This document shows, one piece after another, positions 26,324-36,900 of a DNA stretch of 64,000 nt (its first letter is position 1; the number at the start of each line of letters is the position of its first letter). The DNA is from Cyclobacteriaceae bacterium. Its GTDB lineage: Bacteria; Bacteroidota; Bacteroidia; Cytophagales; Cyclobacteriaceae. The stretch is taken from assembly GCA_022842845.1 (NCBI GenBank), contig JALHOT010000010.1:1-64000 (forward strand), in the 5' to 3' direction. The translations under genes were made by a program, and so were the position numbers. The notes under the pieces are model-generated. The model saw only the letters and a list, made by a program, of their open reading frames with translations. It made no database searches and had not been told where the DNA came from.

Positions 26324-27565
26324 TTATGCACTAGCGTTGAAAAACAAGTAAGCAATGAAGATGGCTGCAATGGCGCCCGCCACGTCAGCAATCAGTCCAC
26401 CCGTCAGGGCATAGCGTGTTTTGCGTACTTGAACGGAGCCAAAGTAAACCGCCAGCACATAGAAAGTCGTTTCTGAACATCCTCTGAAAATGCTGGCCAG
26501 GTTGGCCGCAAATGAATCTGCTCCCAAGGCTTTTGAAATATCCATCATCATGGCCCGTGAGCCTTGTCCGCTCAAGGGTTTCAGGATGGCTACAGGCAAA
26601 GCATCCACAAAGGCAGTATTAATGTGGAAAAGCGTGCTGAAGGTCCACGCCAATCCCTGCATCAGGTAATCAATAGATCCGGAGGCGCGAAATAAGCCTA
26701 TGCCTACCAGCATGGCGACCAGGTAAGGAATGATTTTGATAGAGGTTTCGAAGCCTTCTTTGGCCCCCTCAACAAAAGTTTCAAAGAGCGGTAGTTTACG
26801 CCTAGCCCCTAAAAGCAAGAAGCCAATAATCAAGCTCAAAATAATGATGCTGCTGATGAGAGAAGATTGTATCTGCAAAGCCTCTGGTGTGAGCGAGGCA
26901 AAGTATAAAACCATCAGGCCGATGAAAGTGGTAATACCCGCGACATAAGCAATCATGACCCCATCCCATTTAATTTTTTGTTTAACAGACAAGTAGATAA
27001 GCCCTGCCATAGTAGAGCAGAAAGTAGCCAGCAGGGTAGGGATGAAGATGCTGGTAGGGTTAAGCGAACCTAGGCTGGCACGGTCAGCGATTACTGTAAT
27101 AGGAATGAGCGTAAGGCCCGAAGCATTCAACACCATGAAAGTGATTTGTGCATTAGAGGCTGTGTCTTTGTCGGGGTTGATTTCTTGCAACTCCTTCATC
27201 GCTTTGAGGCCTAGAGGAGTGGCGGCATTATCAAGACCTAACATATTGGCACTGAAATTCATGAGAATAGATCCATTGGCCGGGTGGTCTTTGGGTACTT
27301 CTGGAAAGAGTCTTTGAAAGAAAGGGCCTATTACTTTTGACAAGATGGGTACGATGCCACCCTTGTCGGCAATCTTCATAAGCCCTAACCATAATGACAT
27401 AACACCTGTTAGGTAAAGCGAAATTTCAAAACCTGTTTTAGCTGAAGAGAAAGTAGAATTCATGAGGGCAGGGAATACCGTCATATCCTGAAAGAAGATG
27501 AGCTTAACGAGCGCGACTACGAATGCAATGAGGAAGAAAGCAAGCCAGATGTAATTGAGGGCCAT
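26324..27565 (-). CDS. Nucleoside-recognition membrane protein, SpmA-SpmB fusion
   Basis: Inner-membrane protein of 413 aa with about ten hydrophobic segments. The N-terminal half resembles spore maturation protein SpmA (HPANGSILMNFSANMLGLDN, then AATPLGLKAMKELQ and ITFMVLNASGLTLIP), and the C-terminal half SpmB (GAKEGFETSIKIIPYLVAML, SGQGSRAMMMDISKALG, FRGCSETTFYVLAVYFGSV). Each half is a nucleoside-recognition (Gate) domain. In Bacillus the two proteins are separate and act in spore core dehydration; in non-sporulating Bacteroidota a fused form is widespread and its role is unknown, perhaps ion or nucleoside transport. It has its own gene unit here, with an empty upstream region of about 350 bp. 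Confidence 0.82.
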   Translation of the reverse strand: MALNYIWLAFFLIAFVVALVKLIFFQDMTVFPALMNSTFSSAKTGFEISLYLTGVMSLWLGLMKIADKGGIVPILSKVIGPFFQRLFPEVPKDHPANGSILMNFSANMLGLDNAATPLGLKAMKELQEINPDKDTASNAQITFMVLNASGLTLIPITVIADRASLGSLNPTSIFIPTLLATFCSTMAGLIYLSVKQKIKWDGVMIAYVAGITTFIGLMVLYFASLTPEALQIQSSLISSIIILSLIIGFLLLGARRKLPLFETFVEGAKEGFETSIKIIPYLVAMLVGIGLFRASGSIDYLMQGLAWTFSTLFHINTAFVDALPVAILKPLSGQGSRAMMMDISKALGADSFAANLASIFRGCSETTFYVLAVYFGSVQVRKTRYALTGGLIADVAGAIAAIFIAYLFFNASA

Positions 27566-27917
27566 GGTAGGGTTTAAAGGCTGAAAAATGAGTTACATAT
27601 TTAATAGCTAAAGTATTGAATAATGCAGAGAATGTAATCATTAATTAAACCGCAAGGCTTTGGAATGAAGTTTGAATTCTTTGCGTAACTTTATGAAGTT
27701 TTTATCTGTGAAATTGGCTAAACGTAGAATATCATGACGATTTCTGTGTTTCATTTATTATCAAACTCCCCATTTTGTCCTCAATTGGAGTATACCAATT
27801 CCCGAAATGGGATAAGCCTATTGGCTACTCAACATTTACCATTAATGATTGACCAAACCTCTCATCAATTTTAATACTATTATTCCACCCTCGATAATGC
27901 ATATCACGCAACATATT
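27566..27917. promoter_or_regulatory. Upstream region of the giant surface protein gene with nested inverted repeats
   Basis: No gene is seen. A promoter-like pair TTTG (27659-27662), 23 bp, TAACTTTA (27686-27693) is present on the plus strand. Downstream, CCCATTT (27769-27775) pairs with AAATGGG (27805-27811) and inside it AATTGG (27783-27788) with CCAATT (27795-27800), giving a two-step hairpin in the presumed 5' leader about 110 nt before the ATG. Role unknown; could control the expression of this very costly protein. Confidence 0.4.
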
Positions 27918-30900
27918 ATGAAGACCCCAATTTCTATCCTTCTGATTCTCTTTATTCTTCCAAATCTTGTCTATGCGCAACAGCGTTTTGCCGTGGCCAA
28001 TGGTAACTGGAACAGCACAGCTACTTGGTCGACTAGCTCAGGGGGGGCTCCTGGTGCCTCCGTTCCCGTTGCCGGTGACGCAGTAACCATAGAAAGGAAC
28101 TTTACTGTAAATATCACTGCAGATGCCGCTTGTGCGAGCCTTCAATTGGCAGGTACAGCTACTAATAATGGAGGCCTTATTACGTTCGCTGCAGGAACAA
28201 TAACCCTAGCAGTAAGTGGGAATATTCAATTGGGTAATTCCGGTAATAACCAAAGAGATGGTACGATTACTTTTCAAAGTGGATCGATTGTCTCTGCTGG
28301 AAGTATCGGTTTGGGAGGAACTGGTGGTGGTGCGGGACAAGGAATCATTAATATGACAGCAGGTGGCACGCTTTCAGTGTCTGGTGCCATTACAGTTAAC
28401 GCTGGTTCAGGGACATGGACACCCGGTACAGGTTTGGTACAATTGTCGGGCACTACCACGCTAAATGCTCCTTTTACTTCTTTTAACAATTTGACGATTA
28501 ATGGTGGGACCACAACGCTTGGTGCTGGAATTGCTTTAACTGGAGATTTTACCAACAACGGGGGCACCTTTACACCCGGAGCTAACACCGTTACCTTTAA
28601 TGGTACCGGTGCCCAGGCCATCAATGGAACAGCATCTACACAAACGTTTAACAATATTGTTGTCAACAAAGCGAGTGGAGCACTTAGTGTATCGGGTAGT
28701 ACAACTACCTTAAATACCGCTGCATTCACACTCACTCTTGGTATCTTTAACGCACCACCTACCATGAGCACTACCGGTACAGTAACCCTCACAGCGGGGA
28801 CATTTACCGCAGGTGCCAATCTGAATATTGGTGGCACCACCACTAATTTTACAAACAATGGTGCAACATTTACACCCGGGTCTGGTACGGTAACCTTCAC
28901 CGGTAGTGGTAATCAGGCTATCAATGGTACATCACCAATCCTGAACTATAACGACTTAACGATCAACAAATCCGGTGGCGCGCTAAGTGTTGGCGCTTCC
29001 CCGCTGAATGTAGTGAACTTAACAAGAACTGCAGGAACTTTTACTGCACCCGCCACAGTAAACGTGTCAGGAAACATGCTCCTTACGGCTGGAACCTACA
29101 CAGCAGGTGCAAATACCAATATAGGCGGAGATTTTACCAACAATGGAGGGACCTTTACACCGGGCACCAATACAGTAACATTTAACGGTACCGGAGCACA
29201 GGAAATAAATGGCACTGTTGCTACTCAAACATTCGGAAATGTAATTGTTAATAAATCAGGAGGTACGTTAAGCGTTGGAGGGAGCACCACCACTCTAAAC
29301 GTAGCTGCTTTTACTCAAACCCTTGGAGATTTTACAGCTCCGGCTACTTTATCAACTACTGGAACAGTAACCCTCACAGCGGGGACATTTACCGCAGGTG
29401 CCAATCTGAATATTGGTGGCACCACCACTAATTTTACAAACAATGGTGCCACATTTACCCCCGGGTCTGGCACGGTAACCTTCACCGGTAGTGGTAATCA
29501 GGCCATCAACGGTATATCACCAATCCTGAATTATAACAACCTAACGATCAACAAATCCGGTGGCACGCTAAGTGTTGGTGCTTCCCCGTTGAATGTTGTG
29601 AATTTAACAAGAACTGCAGGAACTTTTACGGCACCTTTCACCGTAAACGTGTCAGGTAACGTACTCCTTACGGCAGGAACCTACACAGCAGGTGCTAATA
29701 CCAACATAGGTGGAGATTTTACTAACAACGGAGGTACCTTTACACCCGGTACTAACACCGTTACCTTCAATGGCACCGGTGCTCAGGCTATTAATGGTAC
29801 GCTTACACCACAACCATTTAACAATATTATCATCAATAAACCGAGTGGCGCCCTGAGCGTGACAGGAGCTATTACGTTAAATGTTGCTGGCAATTGGACC
29901 AACAACAACAGTGCGTTTGTACCTGGTTCGAGCACTGTTACATTCAATGGAACAACTGGCCCCCAGCAGATCAACGGAACAGCGGTAACCCAAACGTTTA
30001 ATAACTTAACTGTAAATAAATCGGGCACTGCTCCCCTGACACTGTCAGTTTCTGGAAGCACAACGACTATCAATGTGGCCGCGCTTACGCAGACAGCAGG
30101 AAACTTTACAGCACCGGCAACATTAAATGCAACTGGAGTGCTTACTTTAACAGCTGGCACTTTTACTGCTGGTGCTAACACTAATTTAGAAGGAGACTTC
30201 GTCAATAATGGAGGCACTTTTACCGCAGGCACCAATACGGTAACCTTTGGTGGGGCTGGCGTTAAAACCATATCTGGTTCTGCCGCAACTTTAGCTACTT
30301 TTCACAACGTTATAATTACTTCGGGTTCTGTATTATTTGGGAATGTAAGCGCAACTCGGGCACTTAATATTTCTAATAATTTAACCATTAACGGAGGCTC
30401 CTTTTCATCCGGTAATACTGGAGCTGGAGCGTACACGATTAACCTAACAGGAAATCTGCAGAATGACGGTACAATTGATTTCTCAGCCAACAGCGCAACA
30501 GGACATATTTTTAGTTTACAGGGAGCTTCGAAAACGATTAGTGGAGGAGGGACAACTACATTTCAAAGCTTGCAAAAAAATACAACGGCTCTAACCAACG
30601 TAAATCTGAATAAAAGTATTAGAGTAAATGGTGCGCTTACTTGGTCAACCGATGGCTTGTTTATTCTAAGCAGTAGCGATTTTACCTTTGGGAACATAGC
30701 AACGGTTACGGGTTCAGGTGCTGCAAGGTACATTCAATCAGATGGTACTTCTTCGCTTACAGGGCAAGTTGTAAAAGTAAATAATAACACCACAGCCACC
30801 TGGCAGTTTCTATTCCCAATAGGAACGACTACCAATGGATACTCTCCCCTTGATATGACCGCAGCGTCTGGAGCAGCTGTAAACACCGCACCAACGCTCA

Positions 30901-33900
30901 ATAGTACATTGTCAGTCAAAGCAATAACAAGCCCCGATGAAACCGGGAAGTTGAAGCGAACTTTTAGAATGACGGTCGCAGGCAACGCTGCCGCTACAAC
31001 CTTTACAGGGGCGAGATTTAATTATTTCAACCCAGGCGATGTTTCAGGTCTTGAGCCAATAGCAAGCTATACAACCTTGTGGTATCAAAGAGAATCTACT
31101 GGGATATGGACCGCTATCAGCGGAACAGCACCGGGCGCCACTTTCTTTACAGGCCCAACCGTTATTCCCCAACCACTCAGTAACGATACGTATTATTTCA
31201 CCATTGGAACGCCAGGAGCCTACGGCCAAACCTGGTATAGCTACCAAAGTGGAAATTGGAATGACCCTTTGTCATGGACTACAGATGGTAGCTTGTTTCC
31301 TTTGTATGTAAATCCTGCACCCGCTAAAGTCCCTGGCGCTGGAGATAACGTAGTGATTACCTCAGGTAAAACCATTACCATGAACATCAATAACGTGGTA
31401 ACCAATAGTATCAACGTAATTGGTAACCTCGATCTAGCCGCTACAACCGGCCATACATTTAATACCATATCCGGAGCCGGAATAATTAAGATAGCCGGTG
31501 CTTCCGATAACTTCCCAGCCGGAAATGCCACCAATTTTGTGGACAATGCAGTGGGTGGTACCGTTGAGATAAATGGTACAGGTATGTTGTTAAATGGGGC
31601 TCGTACCTACAACAATGTTGTTATCAACATGTCAGGAACTAGTAATGTTGCAGTGTTGAAAAGTAATTATACTATCAATGGTGATTTCACTATTACAAGA
31701 GGTCTATTACAATTCGAAAACGCGACACCCGCCAACAGAACGCTTATTGTCAATGGCCATGTAAGCGTGGCTGCCAATGGAGGTATTCGTACTTTTGGCG
31801 CAAACAATCGCCATGAATTCAATTTGTTTGGAGATTTTGTGAATAATGGTACGGCTTATTTTACCAATAGAATTGCTCCTGATTATGGTATTGAAGCTAC
31901 TGATGGGATTGTAGATGTTAATCTTCTGAGTGGCTCACGTGACCAGGCGGTGACCTGCAATGGAGAAACACGTTTTTACAGAATTGAAATAAATAAAGGT
32001 ACTGACGATACGTACAAAGCAAGCATAACCGCCTCTTCTTCTGCCAATTTTAACTTGTTTGGAAGGGCAAATGTCAATATTGATGCGGCTTCTGGAACGA
32101 ACGATAATGCCTTAGGATTGATAGCAGGAACGGTTGAAATAGGAGCTAACGTAACAATCGCTCAGCTAAACACAGCCACCCTTAACTACTCTATTTATGA
32201 GCGAGCACAGCTTTGGGTAAATGGCGGTTCTGTTAGTAAAATTGGAGATGCCTCCGGAAATGGTGCGATTGTTCCTTACGGAAAGGTGAGGGTGAGTGCC
32301 GGCAGTTTAACCTCAGATGTAGGGAGCGGACTTACCTTAAGGGATGATGGTATTGTTCAGGTGGAAGGAGGTACGCTAACCTCAAGAGTGATTCGGACTT
32401 CAGTACTAGGGGTCGGTGCTGTAGGAACGTATCTTCAATCGGGAGGAGACGTAATTTTAACAGGAACTACTACGGGAGCAATTGCAAATACTTACGCTGT
32501 TTTCAGTTTAACCTATCCCGGAAACGTGTTTAACATGAGTGGTGGAACACTAACTGTTAGAAGCGGACCTAGTACGACAGATAGAGGAGCCGTTTTTATT
32601 AACTCTGATCCGGGCAATGTTAGCGTAACGGGTGGTACGGTGATTCTTGAAATCAATAATAATAATGCGTATCGGGTAACTTCACGAGCTCCTTTTTGGA
32701 ATGTGATACTTCGTAAAACAGGCGGCACTAATTCTACTGTCCAGTTATTGGGCACACTTTCCGGTACAGGCGCTGCTCCGGCCACCCAGACCTTAGCGAT
32801 TCAGCCGCTGGTAGTTCAGAATGATTTTTCTATTGAAAGCCCTGTTATATTTCTTACCAATAATGCCGATGTAACAGTGGGCGGAAATTTTGAGATTCAA
32901 AACGGTGCCACCTACACACATGGTACGAATACCACCACAATTAATGGAGGAGGTGTAGGTTCTTTAATTTTCGGAAATTTGGGGGCTACTCAAACCTTTA
33001 ATAACCTAACCATCAACAAAACGAATGCTACAGATGAAGTGGTGATTACTACGGGCCGACCAAGCCCTAGTTCCGCTATCCAAGTTAACGGCACCTTTAC
33101 TCTTACTAAAGGTATATTTGATTATGGCAGCTTTGTCACTTCTGCCAGAGGTACCGTCACACTCGCTGCTGGTATAACACTCGGTAAAAGCACCAGTACG
33201 GGTAAACTCTTAATGAACGGAACAGTGGATCAAACCATCAATTCTTCCGATGCAAGAGTGTATAACCTTGAACTCAATAATACTGATGCAACTCCTGTGG
33301 TAAGCCTGGCCACTGATAACCTAACCATACTGGGCACACTTACCATGACGGCTGGTATTTTTGATATCAACACCTTGAAGTTAACCTTGAGTGGTGCTTC
33401 TGCCAACATTGCAGGCACTGGCTTTGGTTTGACGAAAATGATTCAAACCGCAGCCAATAATTCTGACGGAGGTCTTGAATTGTATTTGGACGCGAACGAA
33501 GCGCTTACGTATCCTATTGGTGTAGCTGGAAAATATACGCCCGTAACGGCCGCCTTTACTTCATTTGCTGATGATGGTATGGTTAATATCATTCCAACCA
33601 ACGGAGTGTTGCAAACAACTAATCTTGCGGGAGGAACAAGCATTTTGGGTTACTACTGGAAAGTAAAGCATGCTGGGTTTTCAGTGTTGCCAACAGTGTC
33701 TTATCAATTTACTTATGTAAGTGGTGATGTGGCCGGAACAGAAGCACTCTATGTGCCTGGTAAAGTATTAGATGAAGTGCCATTTACACGTTCTTCTGAA
33801 AATGACGTTGCTAAAGTTGATGATGCAACGAACATAATCACGTTTAATGGTGCTGGGTCTGGTTTTACCTTGGAATTAGCCAACTATACAGCCGGTGAAC

Positions 33901-36900
33901 CTAACAGGTTTACGGGAGCTCCTGAAGTATACTACACAAGGGTGTTTGGTGATGGCAATGGTCGTGCATGGACTACCGCTAGTAACTGGACACTTGGTAC
34001 TAACGGTGCATTGGCAAAACATGATTCAGGGCAACCTGCTGCTCCAACATTCCCTCAGGCTGGGGATATTGCCATAGTTGGGTATGTGCCATGGACGGAA
34101 TCAATACTGCCAGTGGCTGACCGCGGCAAACCTCATGGAATAGCAATTAACGGAGGTGTGACAGTTAACGTGGCGGAACTTAGGTTTGAACAGATGAAAG
34201 ATGCTTCAAACAATCCCACGGCAAGGAATTATGCTTACAATTTTCAGTTCAGACCTACCGTAGTCATTAATAACAATGGTACACAAGGTCAGCTAACCAA
34301 CGCGAAAGTGTCAGGTGAAGGTATGTTTTGGATACGCACAGCTACGGGAGGCAACCCGTTATCCGATCCGACTTTTGCAGGGGTAGATTTAGGGGCATTT
34401 AATCAACAAGACTCTTCGTATGTGGTTTATGAAAATGCGATAAATGGAGCAACTTATTTGAACATGCCAGCAACTTTCCCCAATTTAATGATGGCCACCA
34501 ATGGATGGGGAAATCAAAACCATGATACCACTATTCCGAATAACATTACAGTAAATGGTGACTTAGAGTTGTTAGGTAATGTTAATTTGGTGTTGGCAAC
34601 AGGTGCAACAGGTGATATTACCGTAAGAAGAAACCTACGCTTTTTCCGATCCGTGGCTATCAATGACAGTGGTGAGGGAAGCGAACTCCGATTTGGAAAT
34701 ACAGGAACCCCCAGAACCGTAACGGTTTTTGGAAATCTATTGTTGGGTAATCAAGTATCCGGCCAAAACACAGCAGCCGTAATTCGCGTATTGACCCCAG
34801 GCGCCACGCCAATTACGCATACGTTCAATCTACATGGAAACTTTATTCAGAGAACGAGGACTGCAGGTAATGGTTTTAAAGCTGGAACAAGTTCCACTCA
34901 AGATCGTATTCATGTGAATTTGTTGGGTGCAACATCCATGACACTTACAAACAACGGAGGTGACGCTCCTCAATTCTATTCTTTAACAGTGAATAAAGGA
35001 ACCTCTATTTCTACAACAGCTCAATTCAATTCCCCCTTTACTATTGATGGGCCTACCGATCAGGCTACTAAATCATTGGTCTTGCAAAACGGACTTTTTG
35101 TAATCAATTCTGCAAGCACCATTACGCTTACTTCTGGTGGCGGAGATTTTAGTATCCCGGGTACTGCTGGTTTGGAGGTTCGAGCAGGCACAGCTCAAGC
35201 GACTACTACAAGTGCAGGTGCCAACATACTATTAGATGGATTGTTGCGTGTCAGCGGTGGAGCCGTAAATATTGTTGGTTCTGCTGGAACTACCGATACC
35301 AACTATATTGAATATTCTAATTCTGGTAATGCAACCATAGAAGTGACTGGAGGTTCTTTAACAGTGGCCGGTCAGGTACGAAGAGACTTAACAAGCTCTA
35401 CAGGGGTACTAAAATATACCCAATCTGCGGGTACTGTCTTAATAGGTAATGAGGCAACATCTACTCCTCTACGGGGTGTCTTTGAAGTACTCAATGCTGG
35501 AAGTCAGTTTAATCATTCTGGTGGATCATTTACGATTGTAAGGGGTAATGGTAGTACTTCTGTTCCCTCGTTGTGGCTAGAACCAGGTAGCTCATCGATC
35601 ACTACAAACTCTACTATTACTATTGGAAATACCATTACGCCTGCGGGCACAATTGGAATTCAATCTACCGCAATACTTAACAACTTAACCATTGCCGGAT
35701 TAGCGGCCAATGCTCCGGTGGTAAGCATGTATGTAACGCCACTTACGGTAAACGGAGTGCTTAGCGTTGCAACAGGTAATACATTGAATGCTTTGGGTAG
35801 AGACCTTACCATTGGAGGTGATTTTACTGTTAATGGAACCTACACTTCTGGTAACAATACCACCACTTTTACGAATACCGGAACTTCAACGATTGGAGGA
35901 GATGTATCCACTTTGTCTTTCCACAATTTCACGAAAACAGGAGCAGGTACCCTAAACCTTTCTAGAAACATTGCCATCAACCGAGATTTAATATTATCTA
36001 CAGGCACATTATCTACAGCATCCTTCGGTATTTTTTTAAGGCGTCATGCTGTTATTGATGCTACAATGACCAGTGCTAGTGGAATTGGCTTAGCGTTTAG
36101 TAGTACGGTCCAACAGCAACAACTTAAAAGGTCTGTTTCAGGAACAGGTACGCTTGGTATTGTCACCATTAATAATGCGAATGGTGTAATTATCCCTGAT
36201 GGAAATGGGTATGATTTTAATATCACAAATAATCTTAGGATGCAATCTGGTATTTTGGATATTGGAGGAAGTTTATTGTCTTTGGGTGTTTCAGCCTTGA
36301 TCACACCGGTTTCACCTTATTCAGCGGCCAACCTTATTCAGACAAACAGTTCTTTTACAGACAAAGGGGTGCGCAAACAGTTTCCAACAAACTATACAAC
36401 AGACTTTATATTCCCTGTTGGTCAATCAAACTATACTCCGGTAACGTTCAACTTTAGCTCAGGTACAACCGGTAGTTCAGGAACCCCTACTATAACTGTG
36501 CGGCCTTCTAATAGAGTTCATCCAGTGATTGTTGATGACGCTGTTGGCGAACCACCAGTCATAAACGACTTAAATAATGTGTTGCAGTATTATTGGATTA
36601 TTAATGCTACGAATGTTTCCAGCACCTTTAGTTCGACCATGTCACTACAATATGTTCAGCCTTTGGTGGCAGTTACAAGTCCTTATTCAGAGTCAAACTA
36701 TATCGCTGCCAGGATCCTTACTGATCCATTGGCAAACCCATCTCTGAATATTCAGAAGTTCTCTGACGTAGAGGTTAATGAAACCACTAATGTGATTTCA
36801 TTTTCTTTTACCAGCGTAACTGACCAACGTAATATTTCCGGAGATTATTTTGCTGGGGTTGATCAGGCCATACCTAATAATGTTCCTACCTATACAACCC

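Noticed and set aside
27849-27917. Upstream TTG start for the giant gene
   Set aside because: The signal peptide begins at the ATG at 27918; the added 23 residues would put a polar stretch before it.
28542-30250. Tandem repeats that might be a mobile element
   Set aside because: They keep the reading frame, encode beta-helix units of the surface protein, and have no transposase or terminal repeats.
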